Assembly: GCA_958510875.1 (NCBI GenBank)
Contig: OY294068.1
Span: 18,704,297 to 18,768,296, forward strand
Source: Endomychus coccineus
Lineage: Eukaryota; Arthropoda; Insecta; Coleoptera; Endomychidae
Length of the DNA: 64,000 bases
Reading direction: 5' to 3'
Shown: piece by piece, positions 33,641 through 46,135 of the stretch
Position numbering within the stretch: the first letter of the stretch is position 1
How the letters are laid out: every line of letters starts with the position of its first letter
The notes under the pieces: generated by a model
What the model saw: only the letters and a program-made list of their open reading frames with translations
Databases searched by the model: none
What the model was told of the DNA's origin: nothing
Program-made: the position numbers and the translations under genes

Positions 33641-34969
33641 AATAGATAATCTATATTTGTGGACTGTTTTTGAAAAGTACGTGAAGAAATCTATAGCAGA
33701 GATTTTAATAATTCGAGTTGTCCAGCTCACTTCCGAATATAGATTATCCGCTAAGGCATAGGATTATTGCTCAAATTTTGAGCTACTACCACTCAAAATA
33801 TATCTGTCATTCTATTCACTGGCATTGAGAGCCCATGAGCACGATGATATTTAGGAGACTCTTAGGAGTGAAAGATTCAAATTATAAGTCAAAAACTGTT
33901 TGGCGAATTGATTTCAAACAAGTACAGGCTTTTAGACGACGCATAGTACTATGTACGTGCTCTAAAGAAAAAAAATTATGTGATAAAGTGAACTGAAATT
34001 TCCATATCCTTTCCCACACAAAAAATTCCAAAAATGTAGTTATTTTGATGTCTTTTTGGGACAAACAATTATAGCACTATATATCAATGTTTTACCTTTA
34101 TTTTGATATCAAAAGTAAATTAACCCTGCAGTTACCTCTCGGTACTAACTGAAGAGCACTGTGAAGTGGAGCCGGAGATGAAATACAAGAAATGATGCAA
34201 ATGCGTTCTTGAGACTCTGTATCTTGAGAACCTTGTGCTTGCGGATATCCATTAACATACAGATAGACGCAGGATCTCATTAATTAATAACCATTGTAAA
34301 AGGATTCATTGCCCAATTCATTGAATTATTGGTAGGAATGGGAGCATCCGAAATGGCGCTTTCAATTATTAACATCACCCAAATCGGCAAATCATCATTT
34401 GCGAAGTACACCATCTAGAACGTATTTCGTATCCGAATGTGCGGCTACGATAACAGAATGTCAGGCGGCAGCAGTGGCTCCCTAAATTGAACAGTTTGTT
34501 TGACAAACAAACGGATCGTAGATTATTCATCAAGTGAAAATGGTAAACTTCCAAAGAGATGAAGGTGTACCTAATGATGAGCAGTATTATCCTTCGAAAC
34601 AGGATATTTTCAAGTAAACATGAATTCAGCTTGAGTTTCAGAGTTTTGCGGTTTCCTTTAGAATTTCTAAGGGAATATAGATAGACAAGAAATATTAACG
34701 TTGACTAAAGTCTACATCAAAGTTGAGAATCCCTCACTGAATACTTTTTCTCTCTCTATACCGCATAATGTCTTCTAACTTGCCTGGTATCTATGCTCTC
34801 TCAAGTCTGTTCCCTATGAAAACCATCTGTTGTGTGCGACTATGAAGAACGTACGTTCGGAGCATAAATTCATACTGAATGAAAAATCTTGGCTTCCAAA
34901 TTGATTCCGCGTCACAATAGCATGGCTTGATGCCGACGTTTCCCCAACCCTTACAGGGCAGGCTTGAGG

Positions 34970-36070
34970 CTTGAGTCCTCCGTTCTGGCAAATGACCCTG
35001 CCGTTCTGTGATCATGTGCAAAGTGGAATTTTCGAGGATGGGTTTCCAAATGTTAGGAAGGTAATGTTGATGTTGTGTTCCGCAAGTGCAGATCTACTGG
35101 TGTCACGAAGTCTTGTACAGCGCTCATGTTCTTTTACACGAGTAGCTACTGTACGACCTGTTACACCAATGTAGACTTCACCGCAAGAACAGATCTTTGT
35201 CATGGGTCGAAATGACACTAAGAGTCATTACTTGATTTCGTCAGTTTGTTTCAAACGTTACCTAATAACTTGTGACCAACACGTACGGAAGCTGGGTTTC
35301 AAAAGAAGGAAGACAATGAATAATGAACTTGACCTAATTTCAGTGAAACGATACATCGAAAAATAGGAGGAACGAATTGAATTCTATGACAATACCATTC
35401 TGAAACATAGAGTTATGGTTAGACAGTATATGTTATACAAACTAAACTATGTATAGTATGAGCTTCTATGTAATACACAGTTGAATGAAACAAATTAGTA
35501 ACTATAACCAACGTTTCCTAAATCAGTAAAATTGCAATGCACCAACATACAGAGATAATTGAAATATTACGTAAAGCTTGAAACAAACTGACGAAATCAG
35601 GTAATAACTCTTAGTGTCATTTCGACCCGTGACAATAGGTAGTGGATGAAGCAGGCGGGAGGGCTTGTGGCTCAGGTTGATTTGAAATTTTATGGCTTCT
35701 TGAATGTTGTAATGGGAAAACTTATTTCATAATAAGACAGATGAAAGATGTTTTAATTCTGATTTCAAGGATTGAGGTTGAGATAAGTTGACAGCTCTGT
35801 AGACCAAAGGAGTTTATGACAGATTGCTTTTGGGCAGGGTGGTGGTGGGAAAAACCATTGAGGTGTATATCGGTGTGAGTGAGTTTTCGATACACAGAAT
35901 GTCCTAAAGTACCGTCAGTCTGTCGACTAACTAATACATCCAGGAACGGGAGTGAACCTTGCGATTCAACTTCCATGGTTAAAAGGATATTGGGATGTAA
36001 TGAATTTGAATTACAGTTTAATATTCCAACCAGACTGATATTGTGAGATAACAAAACGTAGGTCACATTC
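34970..36070 (-). mobile_element. Penelope-like element remnant (RT end plus GIY-YIG endonuclease), split by a TIR element
   Basis: On the minus strand, 35722-36066 has SQGSLPFLDVLVSRQTDGTL, then SVYRKLTHTDIHLNGFSHHH, the end of Penelope-type reverse transcriptase. 35012-35180 has ICSCGEVYIGVTGRTVATRV, then KEHERC, the GIY-YIG nuclease, with the GIY-like pair reading EVY and YIG. The coding region is interrupted by a separate inverted-repeat element (35199-35636). Truncated upstream; dead. Confidence 0.75.
35199..35636. mobile_element. Short non-autonomous TIR element inserted in the Penelope-like remnant
   Basis: tgtcatgggtcgaaatgacac and the following bases to about 35258 are mirrored by 35573-35634. 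The mirror includes gaaacaaactgacgaaatcag and ttagtgtcatttcgacccgt. The inverted repeat is about 57 bp with a few mismatches. No coding. Its removal brings the RT end and the nuclease of the host element together. Family not recognised. Confidence 0.75.
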
Positions 36071-36560
36071 GGTTTCGCGTTTCGCCTTCAATAGAGAAGT
36101 ACAGAGGGTAATGTGGTGGTTGAGGTATCGTACGAAAGGGGCTAGACTTTAGATGTGCCAAGAACTTTAAGAATTAAAAAAATGTTATGTCGTTTGGCTA
36201 GAATAGTCCACTGAAAATTGTGGAAAAGCAAGCAACTGTCGACACTGAGATGCACGGCGGGTGGTAGATCGTCAGGTCGTCGTAACCGTCATTGGTACGT
36301 TAGTAGGCGGATGTCGTCGCTGGACTGGAATAACATAAGTCGGTCATCACGGTTTCCAGTATACATTAATGATATACTTCCCTTAATTTGAAATACAATT
36401 TCATCTCAACAAACCAGCCACCAATTAATTAATTCAACTCATGTACATATTCAAGATATAAAACGAAAATTTGTACAGGAATAGAGACTTAACTGCAATT
36501 ACACTATATCAAATCTATGGCAAGTACATTACACGCATTCATGAAACTGATTTATTACAG

Positions 36561-36668
36561 ATTTTGCCGTCTTGGAATGCCAAGAAGTCGGGCAATATAT
36601 CTTTCAAGTTTCGCACCAACGAGGCTAACGGCTTAATACTTTTCAATGGAGGAATTCGACCACCTAGG
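36561..36668 (+). CDS. Nrx-1: Neurexin-1, LamG3 exon 2
   Basis: Acceptor tttattacag, donor gtaagt, phase 0-0, 36 codons: [20 protein letters not shown], then [16 protein letters not shown]. The S-W-A-K-G-ISF-FRT-E-NGLI-F pattern is the LamG3 start shared with vertebrate neurexins. Joined to the next exon it reads IRPPR-VDLFAVEI. Vertebrate proteins carry some ten extra residues at this point, so a further small exon in the 6.5 kb intron cannot be excluded, although I found none. Confidence 0.95.
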
Positions 36669-37164
36669 GTAAGTGAGATCCTTAAAAACATGTAATAGCT
36701 AGTAGGTAGTATCGACGGTAGAAGTCGTTACTTTATAGTAATTTTTCATTATGATTTATGATTAAATGGAAGAACAATCACTTTGATTTTATACCATTTC
36801 TAATAATAACATGAAAACGTTACTGTAGTTTCACACAATGTCTTTATCAGACAAATACAAAAGTATAAAGTAAATAATTAACAGTTCAAGTATAGATTGT
36901 ATAAATTACAATTAAAATGAGGGATCGTGGAAAATTCCGTGACCATACAGTAAGGATTAAGAACCAATTTGTGCATTAGGATAATTATTATTTAATATTC
37001 TAAGAACTATTCTAAAAGTGCATTTGAAAGACAAAGGAAAAGATCACTTCTGCGATCATTAAGGATATTGTTATAGGTGTTTTTGACAACTTTATACATC
37101 TCTATTGATTCCAATGTATTTGATGTGAATCATTTGGTTCGATTATGTAAAATTCTTAGGCTAT

Positions 37165-37480
37165 CTAAATTAGGAAAAGTATGATATGTTTGTAAAAAAT
37201 GGTTAGCAAAGGTTGAGTCTGTTTTATTGAGTTAAAATTACGACAAGTTTTACCTACATAAAAGTTATCACAGTCTGGGAAAACAAGCTCATAAACTTCA
37301 GATTTACTATACTTTTTGGTTTTGTCTTTAGGATTATATATAATATGGCACAGTTTATTTTGTGGTTTGAAACTGATTTTAAAATTATGGCGTATTAAAA
37401 TGTTAGCAATATTTTCTCTTAGGAAACCACATGAATTTCGTTGGTTCATCTATGTGTTTATTCACCGGTAAATATTGTAA
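37165..37480 (-). pseudogene. Penelope-like GIY-YIG endonuclease fragment
   Basis: The minus frame has IRHNFKISFKPQNKLCHIIY, then YELVFPDCDNFYVGKTCRNF. The CxxC-like DC and the NFYVGKT.R.F pattern are the GIY-YIG nuclease of Penelope-like elements. A second partial copy of the same segment occurs near 37600-37665 in the opposite orientation (VYELIFPDYDNFHIGKIYRNF by eye). Confidence 0.6.
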
Positions 37481-37699
37481 TAAGTTATTTGTTGTTGTTT
37501 GTGATTAATTAATTTTGTTATATGATCTACCGAACAACCATTATTGCTATTCGTTTTATTGTGCTTAAGACAAAAACAATAAATATAGTAAACCAGAAGT
37601 TTATGAGCTAATTTTCCCAGACTATGATAACTTTCATATAGGTAAGATCTACCGTAATTTTGAACTTAGATACCAAGAACAATTTCTTTTTTTTCAAAC

Positions 37700-39380
37700 A
37701 CAATCTTTGCTCTGAGAAACGAGTTTCAAAATTAATCTCCAAAGCACTCAAAATACTGGAAAATCGACGGGAAACTCAGTCTCAGTAGTGTGGCAGAATA
37801 TATCACATTTTTTAAATATGTGAAATATTTTTTACGTAATTGTGATTGAAACAGTATTATTTTCTGCCGAAACGATTTGATATCAGTGTATAAATCAGGG
37901 AGAAGCTGGTTTTCTCCTTGCAATTTCAAATTCAGCTTGTTCATATGTTTTGTCAAATCGTCGTAGAATGCTAACTTCCACAGCCATTCGCTATTCTGTA
38001 ATTCGGTAAGAGGGCGATGCTTTTAATCCAAAAAATTTTCGATCACTGCTCGAAGCTCAAAAAAGCGCCCAAGGACTTTTCCACAACTAAGCCAGCGTAC
38101 GGCAGTATGATATGGTAAGTCATTTTCTCCAATCTCTTCAATAAACTAGCGAAATTGTCGTTGATTCAGAACAGTGGATCTGATGAAATTAACAACTGAT
38201 ATGACTGATTTTAGAACTTCAGACATATTCAAACATTTCCCGCACAAGGAATTCCATCAGTAGTAATAGATTTCAAGTTTTTCCATCGAAGGTTCTTTTT
38301 ATTGGCATTTTCAACTCCCTTAAAAATATCTTCCCCAGTAATCGTGCCGTGAATACTATCAATATCAAGAAGTTCTTCATACACTTCATACATTTTATTT
38401 ACTTCTCGAATAAAAATCAACACTTGAGCAGTATCTGACACATCCGTTGACTTCTCCAAGGCCAGAGAAAAACACTCAACATGCCCATTTTTGTCAGACA
38501 GTTGAGATGATATATTTTCTGCGATGTCTTCTACCCTCCGAGTCACGGTGTTTGCTGACAAACTGACAGTTTCAAATAAATTTACCTTTTCGGGGCACTT
38601 TTCTTCGGCTACTGCAATTACGCATTCTTTGATCATTTCTCCATCGATGAATGGTTTTCCACATTTCGCAATTTCAAGAGCCACACGAAAGCTGGCATGA
38701 GTTGTAGTCTCTTGTTCAGTAGGTATTGAGTTTGGTAAACAATGATTCTGTCCGCAAACTTCCTATATATTTTGAGTGATTTTGAAAATATTTCGTTTCA
38801 TAATGGCGTTTAATGTTATATTCTTGAGAACGGCTATGGTTTCATTGATCTTCGAATGTTCTGCACTCACTGTCTATTTTTCGCTTCTTTTCTATACTAG
38901 TAAATCACACACAAAAACAACAAGTCAAATCAAAATACTGTTACGAAGATGTCTTTTAAACATGCACAAACACGTCTTAAGGAGTTATGCACTACTTTAT
39001 TTCACAACAGACAGTTTCGCTTCCTTCACCTTCCCTAGGTGGACTGACTCGCGGTCGCGCCGCTAGCCTTTTCATACTCCAATTACTGCCATCTTGAAGT
39101 GAGTAGAATATACCAGAACTTCCTCGAAACAACGAGATTATTTGCGAATGTTTAATTGTTACTGCGCTTTCGAAAGTACTACTAGCGCTATCTGTTAGCG
39201 ATAAAGGGTACTACCACCACCTATTTCCGCGTGTGATCCCCAGGTGTCCTCAAGTGTCGCGGTCGCGTAACAATAAAATACAGCTATTACACAATAGTAA
39301 TTAAGCTAGCAAATTTAGCAAGCGTATGTTGTCTCATGGCTCGTACTCGGCAACAAGTCTGGAAATTATAGATAACACAA
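37700..39380 (-). pseudogene. hAT (Charlie/GTF2IRD2-like) transposase remnant
   Basis: The minus frame from about 38760 to 38229 has ALEIAKCGKPFIDGEMIKEC, then SLSANTVTRRVEDIAENISS, FSLALEKSTDVSDTAQVLIF and VYEELLDIDSIHGTITGEDI. This is the transposase core region of Charlie-type hAT elements, also found in GTF2IRD2-like proteins. The first catalytic Asp region (LDEST in the family) reads LEKST. A later piece at 37732-37956 has MTKHMNKLNLKLQGENQLLP. Stops and frame changes lie between. The flank 39305-39378 matches the 31072-31627 element. Confidence 0.75.
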
Positions 39381-40379
39381 GACGTGTTTGTATTTCAGTA
39401 TGCATAGTAGTATATTTATTGCTTACTTTCCGAACATGAAACTTTTTGGAATAAGAGGGTCAAGAGAAGAAATATCTAAACATTGCAAAAAAGATTGATA
39501 TATTTTGTATCCTATTGAAATATGAATGAAGTTTCACAATTTTCAAATGCCATTTCACAATCCTATCGAAGATGGTGTTAGTTAGAGAAAAATTCCGCAT
39601 GTATTCAACGTATGACAATATTATATCGACAAAGGCATATGCATGTATCAAATTATGAGCCTTCTATATCCGGAAGAGAATCGAATTTCCACGATTTCGA
39701 TAGAACCAAATATTCGAGCAATTTCTCCAATGTATTAGATCGCGAACGAACTTTGTGACGCGGGGTTCGATTCAATCTTAAATCGGAAGTTTCCACCAAC
39801 AGAGATTCTTGTATAATATGGGATTCCGGAAGCGACTATACGCTTCTAGTAGTATAGACGTCACTCCAATGACGTGGAATCCATCCGGAAATCAAGATCA
39901 TTCACCCGGAAGAATTCAAACAGTATTGCAAAACAACAGAACAATAAACCTAAGTAATTTCACTATATTTCGGAGGTTTTGCTTTGAATAATTCTTGAAC
40001 TTCGGTCACTGAAGGATGAAATTGGTAATGATATAATTAAAGCGACGAACCAATTTAATGAAAAATACGCAAAAATTAAGACAGCATATATTTGTAATCC
40101 TCGATAATATCTGTGAGAAAAACCGACTCCTTGTATACATTCTGATACCGAGATTGTGGAACTCGATAAGGTTTAATTTAATCAGTTGCACAAGAATAAA
40201 CATTATTAATATGTAGAGTAGCCCAAAGTACTTTAATAGGTATCACTCCGAGGGCCTTTCTTTCCAAATATCTTTGAAACTCTAAGCCAGTTATAGTGTA
40301 CGTGTACTCAATGTTGCTTAATTTTGTAGAATAGGTGATATTAACACTTCACAGTGTAGTATTTCTGAAATGTCATTTA

Positions 40380-40720
40380 CAAAGAGTAGAAATATGAGCG
40401 GTCCATGGTTTAACTTTGTGGGATTCCAGAGGTTGCTATGTATAGTTTCGACCAGTGATCAAGATCAACCACACGTCGTTTCCTGTTGAATAAATAGGAT
40501 CTGAATAGTACGGCCAGCTTAACTGAGAGTCCCAAGCTAATTTATGAAGCAGAATTTCTAGATCAAAGGCTTTTTGAATATTCATGTAATATCGACTTGA
40601 CCTTGTCATTCACGAGTTTGGAGATCTCAAGGTATTGGATAAGCTCAATATTGATTGCTCTGTCCCATCATAGATAATAGTGCAATAATTATTAGGAAGG
40701 GTCTTCTTTCCTTTTTTTGG
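40380..40720 (-). pseudogene. Non-LTR reverse transcriptase fragment
   Basis: Broken minus-strand frames give LFRSYLFNRKRRVVDLDHWS, then ATSGIPQS and SYFYSL, in the order expected of the SYL.NR...SGVPQGS block. Very degraded. Confidence 0.4.
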
Positions 40721-41529
40721 GATTGGTTAGACTCTAGCTGAATAATGTATATAACATTATCACTTCAAATTTCAAAATTACAAAATTTTATTTGTGTACA
40801 AAATATTGTATTAAGTTTAGGATTACCCTAGTTTCTACTTGTTTCTTAATTAAGTAGCCATAACATACTTAATTTATAGGGTTAAATGAATAAATAAATA
40901 TAATTCCAACTGTAAAACATGAAGAAATAAGCAGAAAGAAAATTTTAATGCAAATCTTTTGGATCTGTTTATATTATATGCTATGTATGTATAGCTACTA
41001 TCAAAGCTTCATTCCAATGAAACGCATATTTTCGAAAAAGTGGAAACAGCTATGCATAACCTGGTACCAGACTTCATAAGCGTTATACCGCAACAGATAT
41101 GTAACTGGTTTAGTATAAATCCGGTGAGAACTTGTCCTCATAGCCCAGCCAGGTTGATATGTGTTCAGCTTTCTGGTGATCACCGGTGGCTGACCGCTGT
41201 GGCTCTCAACCTAATATAAGGGGAAAATCTAATATCCTGAGGCCCGATGTAATTGGTGTTTAAGACAAATCTCCATGCATCTATCATATTACTACTGAAA
41301 TTCTCTCATAAATCGCGAAGACACTCTTTATTATTTATTTTCAAGTTAGGAATAATACAAAGGGTTTTTATAATGATTAAGTATCAGCATTTGTATCTGT
41401 TTACAAATAGTATAATAGCATGCTGAGGCTGCTAAATTCTTCGTGTGTTGCACTATGTTATTGTGAGTTAATTCATGATTCGTCTATACTGCCATGCTAA
41501 GACAAAATAAAGTTTCGAAGTATTTAAAA

Positions 41530-42060
41530 ATGACTGAACTTTTTTATATACTTTGACTTCGAGGAACATCGTGTGAGTGTGGAATGTTAGGAGAGGAAAT
41601 AGTCATTCGAATTTGCTTGAAGGTTTGAAGGCATAGCGAAAGACCTCACTGGGTAAAGAGTTCCACAACTTCGCGGTTCGATAGAAGAAGAAGTTCGGCA
41701 GGCCTAGAACTTGACCATGAAGGGGTGACTAGTTTGAGCTCGTCTATCTGGAATTTCTCGTGGGGGAACAACAGACGAGATTTCTGATGAACACCATGGA
41801 CCTATTTATAGAAAAGGGGGAGATCCCTCACCTTCCTACGATGTTCTAAGAGGTCAATGAACTCATAAGTGTGACAACATTTGATCAGATGAATAGCTCT
41901 TTTCTAGATAGAATCCAAGAGCTTCAGCATATGTTTGGGAGCCGAATTCCAAACATGTGAACAGTACAAATCTGTGCTTTATAGATTTTGAGGAGCTGCT
42001 GGTATGTAAAGTAGCTCTTGGCGCGGAATAGAAAACCAGAAGCGGTTTTCGCAATTTACC
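41530..42060 (-). pseudogene. 3' end of a Jockey/CR1-type polymerase
   Basis: In minus-strand frames the order is HVWNSAPKHMLKLLDSI, KRAIHLI, HRRKVRDLPLFYK, VHQKSRLLFPHEKFQIDELK, then VVELFTQ. This is the common post-RT segment (W..AP...L..LDS.Q.RA..LI) of CR1/Jockey elements. The part near 41725-41800 is shared with 9360-9420. Confidence 0.55.
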
Positions 42061-42284
42061 TCACATGATTGTTCCATGAGAGGGGATCCCCACTTTTCTG
42101 TTATATTTAGAGCAAACTTTCGAAGTGATTGTCAAAAAAAAGATATAGTTTCCACGAAAACAAAATGCGTAGAATAAGTTTTTAGTTTGAAATTGTTAAA
42201 ATAGACATATTGACCTACTGCATAGGTTAGACAAGCACACGGAACGTGTTTGGAATATTTGTAGCTCATTTTCATCTATAATTG

Positions 42285-42443
42285 TTAACCAACTGACCAA
42301 ATGACGTTATTGGCGGTTTTAGTAGTCGAAGTACTAGGCGATTGTTGTTCATTCTCAATTTGTTCTAGTTGTCTTTTTAGTTTTTGACGTTGACGATATT
42401 CTTTGCATCGTCCAGCCGCTGGTTTGCTTTTCTTGCCAGACAT
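42285..42443 (-). CDS. Small basic open frame, function unknown
   Basis: From an ATG at 42443 the minus strand encodes MSGKKSKPAAGRCKEYRQRQ, then KLKRQLEQIENEQQ and a Ser/Thr-rich end, about 52 residues. The basic start resembles N-termini seen in insect transposon proteins, but I cannot place it. A CpG-containing stretch (42520-42660) lies upstream on its strand and could be its 5' region. It may be an exon of a mobile-element gene or chance. Confidence 0.25.
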   Translation of the reverse strand: MSGKKSKPAAGRCKEYRQRQKLKRQLEQIENEQQSPSTSTTKTANNVIWSVG

Positions 42444-43200
42444 TATGATCAGTATTAACACGAAACGTGTTTTATATATCAAATGAATTGATAATGACTT
42501 ATCTTATAAGTACAGCACCTCGCGCTTACACGGTTATCACTTGAAAGAACGCCAGCTACTGAGGATGCTAGACAATTTCGTTATGGCTCCACCTACCACA
42601 AGCGCATGCGTGTGTCGATTTCCGCGTGACGATCTCGCTCGTGACGATTTCGTCTTGTAGGATGCCTCTGTAAAAACGTATTCTACGTTAAAAATGTTAT
42701 AAAGGGCTTGGTTTCATATATATCATTTCAAAAAAGGATTTGATGACTTTGATAGATACGACTTTTGGACTAAGTAATAATATTTTATTAGAATATATTT
42801 TTATTTCATACTGTCCATTGAATAACTATTTCCCGGACTCATTGCGGCAGGTAAATCGAAAAATCTCACGCCATCTATGAATAGATGTCCAACTAAGAAA
42901 TCCTGCAATGTCCGCATTGACAGATGTCTCGAACTTTTCAAAATTTAGGGGGAATGTGACAATGTGAGACTACTTGAGTGGTCCAGATGACGACACTGAA
43001 CCAAACCAATTGATCTGGACTAGAAAGACTTTATTTATCATTGTTATCTGGCAAACCAAACTTGAGATAAATGAGTATATTATTCATTTGTTTTTCTCTT
43101 ACAAAATCTTGGTTCTCTAAATTTTAAATATGTACATTTCACATAGAGTCAAATTATTCTGGACTGAACTCCATTTATGTTGAGAAATCAATATTTACAG

Positions 43201-43393
43201 GTGGATTTGTTCGCCGTTGAAATCTACAACGGTCACATCTACATTCATTTGGATTTGGGATCTGGAGCATCAAAACAACGTGGCTCCAGGCGACGGATAG
43301 ACGATGGCGCGTGGCACGATGTATCATTCCGTCGAACTGGCAGAGACGCTCGAATTACTGTCGACGGTTTTCACACAGATTTCAAAACGCCAG
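43201..43393 (+). CDS. Nrx-1: Neurexin-1, LamG3 exon 3
   Basis: Acceptor atatttacag, donor gtaaga, phase 0 to 1. It encodes VDLFAVEIYNGHIYIHLDLG, then DDGAWHDVSFRRTGRDARIT and VDGFHTDFKTP. NGHIYIHLDLGSG and WHDV are the central strands of LamG3, highly conserved in insect neurexins. Confidence 0.97.
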
Positions 43394-43607
43394 GTAAGAT
43401 TCAACGTTGAAACGAAATGCTTTAAATATTTATTCCCTTCGAGTTGGATAGCATGAATAAAAAAGCGCTACCATTAGTAAACTCAATTTCAAACACACGA
43501 GTATATCCTTCAAAATTAATAATTATATAACGAAAAGATGACTAGCCATGAAATGGAATAGCTTTTGAAGAATGTTGTACATATCTGAAATAATTTACCG
43601 TTTCTAG

Positions 43608-43799
43608 AAGGTTCAACAAGTCTGGAATTAGATGGAAACATGTACGTGGGCGGATTAGGCCCACCATTCTCTGAAATTCCGATTCCTATCGGGCTATGGA
43701 CGGCTGTTTTGCAGCAGGGATTTGTTGGATGCTTTAAGGATTTCGCAATGAATAACGAAGCCGTAGACGTCGCTAGCTACGCAAGAGAACAAGATTCTG
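43608..43799 (+). CDS. Nrx-1: Neurexin-1, end of LamG3
   Basis: Acceptor ccgtttctag, donor gtgagc, phase 1-1, 192 nt, after an intron of only 214 bp. It encodes SLELDGNMYVGGLGPP, then GLWTAVLQQGFVGCFKDFAM and EAVDVASYAREQDS. MYVGG-G and GFVGC close LamG3. The symmetric exon could be lost without a frameshift, but that would remove the end of the domain fold. Confidence 0.97.
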
Positions 43800-44039
43800 G
43801 TGAGCGATTTGAATTCACTTCTACTAGAATAGAAAACAAGAAACAATGAACGTTTATGCTTTAACTTCTGAGGTACTGCGATAGCTCTAATTTATAAAGT
43901 AAGATTAAATAACAGTCGCAAATTACTTTCATAATTGTTGATTTTCTCCAGTTCTTTAATAGAACACTGTTACACTTTCTTTTACATTTATTGACAACTA
44001 TATGAATAAATTGAATACTCTTTAGCTAACACCTGTTAC

Positions 44040-44400
44040 ATAGTTTAGAGAAATCCGTTATAGTCGAGGAAATAAAGCACAAACATGACCTCCAGCTAGA
44101 AAATATTTGCTCCAAGATGGATCGACATGCGACTTTTTGAATTATATTCTGGAAGGTATCAGGAAACTTTACCCGCTTTTTGTTTTCAGTAGAAATGTTG
44201 AGTTGCATTTTTAAGTGCAAAAATGCACTTTTTTTACGTATAATAATATTGAATAAATATCATGATTCTGATCTCTGAATAGTGCTACAATACATCTGGG
44301 GACCCGTGCAACCAGGGTGTCAGGATATCCTCAGGGATGCTCGTCAATTCTCTCTTTAAATTGAAATAAAACTTCTTATCCGGGGGTTTTTCGTATCTCT
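44040..44400. repeat. Dispersed repeat related to 2580-3200
   Basis: tcgaggaaataaagca near 44062 and a gtcaggatatcctcaggga patch near 44320 echo motifs at 2588 and 2897. Too diverged to outline. Confidence 0.35.
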
Positions 44401-44429
44401 GATCACATATATTTTATTGAAATTATTAA

Positions 44430-45660
44430 TATTAGTGTTTTGTAATAAATGTTTTTCTCTCATTTCTCTATCTTGTTTATTCATTTGAATTCTACGAATT
44501 GCATTCTTTATTAATTAGTCATTTTAATAGTTAATGAAGACTGCATCAATAATCAACCTTTTACTTGTTCACTTAGTAATCCTTCTTATGAAAGGGTTAC
44601 TTAATAATTTTTGTTATTGATCAAGAACTGAGTTCACTTAAGACTTCAAAGTATTAAAAATTCAGTGCGTAGTCAAAACAACAGAGAGGAAACATTTATA
44701 CTGATTTCTCATAGCTTTACAACTAGGTAACAATGGAGGTAATACTCACTCATTTAATTCAGCCACTATCACTTTTCTTGAACACTATGAGGTGGGTATA
44801 AGGCCTGCACGTTACGTTAATCAAAACAATATAATATATTTAATAAAATGGAAATACAAGATAACAATCATAATAATTATAGAGAATAATCGATAAAATT
44901 TAATTGTAGAAATTATCAATTATTTTGCGTCTAAATCAACTCATATACTCAAATCTACAGTGATTTATCCGTTAATGAAAACTAAATAAAATAATAAATG
45001 AACTAGGTAAGCTCCAGGATGCACCAGATTTGAACTTACATACTAATATGAAAATCTATTACGAAAAGAAATTCCAATTATATAAATTTATATTGACTTT
45101 AACATAAACTAACCTTTTAACCACTACCAGATAATAATAGAAAACTTACTTTTACTAATAAATATTAAGTGACTTTATCAAAGTAAGGACTGATCAAAGA
45201 TCTTAAAATATTTCTGCTTCGGTTTTGGGGCTTATAATCTTGAATTAACATCCTCCTCAACCACTAAATTCGAAAGGATGACTCTAACCAGCTGGAGAGA
45301 GATGCGGTTAACAATCTGGGCACCAGTATTGGTAGACAACATAGGAATTCAGGAAAACCTTTGTTTTAGGCCCAGAGCAACTGACCTAAATTGCAAGGTC
45401 ATTCAATGGTAATAAATTAACAATTCTTGTACTTTTTTTCAAGCTTTCTAGTCTTTGTTGAATGATAGATTTATAACTTCCTATCAAGGTAGTAAGAAAC
45501 TAACACGTATCTTTGCAGATACTCGTAATTGACATAAAATAATATAATCTATCCTTCTAAAGAATTTACATTTAAGCTTTTGTCCGGAAGAAATGTAAAG
45601 CAGCAAAATTATCCTATTACAATTTTTTTGTTCCCAAAATAAAATCTATTTTTCTCATGC
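44430..45660. other. Intron sequence, nothing recognised
   Basis: Strongly AT-rich; no exon or element seen. Confidence 0.5.
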
Positions 45661-45667
45661 TCATGAA

Positions 45668-46135
45668 CTATACCCTTGGAATAGTTCCCGCGACACCTTG
45701 GTCGAACTCGCTTACTTTTTGAAAAATTCTTTGCCTTAATTGTTGTTTATTTTGGGCTTTCCAATCATCTTTATGAAGTCTTTCAGCCAATAGGGTGCAA
45801 AAAGTTTCAATAGCCTGAGCCTGAGGAACTTTTCTGGGCTCATATGAGACACAGCGTGCTTCCAACCACTTCACAGTAGGTCTGGCATAATGAGAAGTAT
45901 CTAGATCAGTAACTTTGTTCTTCTTGCGTAGGCATGGGAGAGCTTTTTGACAGCTCCATACCGTTTTTGAGTTACACCGATAGATTCCAATCGCTTTGAG
46001 AGCCGCTTGGTTGTCAGAGAAATTTGTTGATGGTTTTGCGAGCACGTTGCCTTTGTTCTAACTCTCGTGCACAAAACTCGATGGCATCTATTTCTGCTTG
46101 GAAAATAGTTTCGGAGCCGAGGATTTTATTTTATC
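45668..46135 (-). pseudogene. RNase H domain fragment of a non-LTR retrotransposon
   Basis: On the minus strand, one frame near 46050-46130 has TIFQAEIDAIEFCARELEQR. After a frameshift the 45668-46045 frame has FSDNQAALKAIGIYRCNSKT, then WSCQKAL. These are the QAE and SDNQAAL blocks of RNase H, with the third catalytic Asp in SDNQ. The downstream ARPTVKWLEARC part is also in frame but I do not recognise it. Confidence 0.65.
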
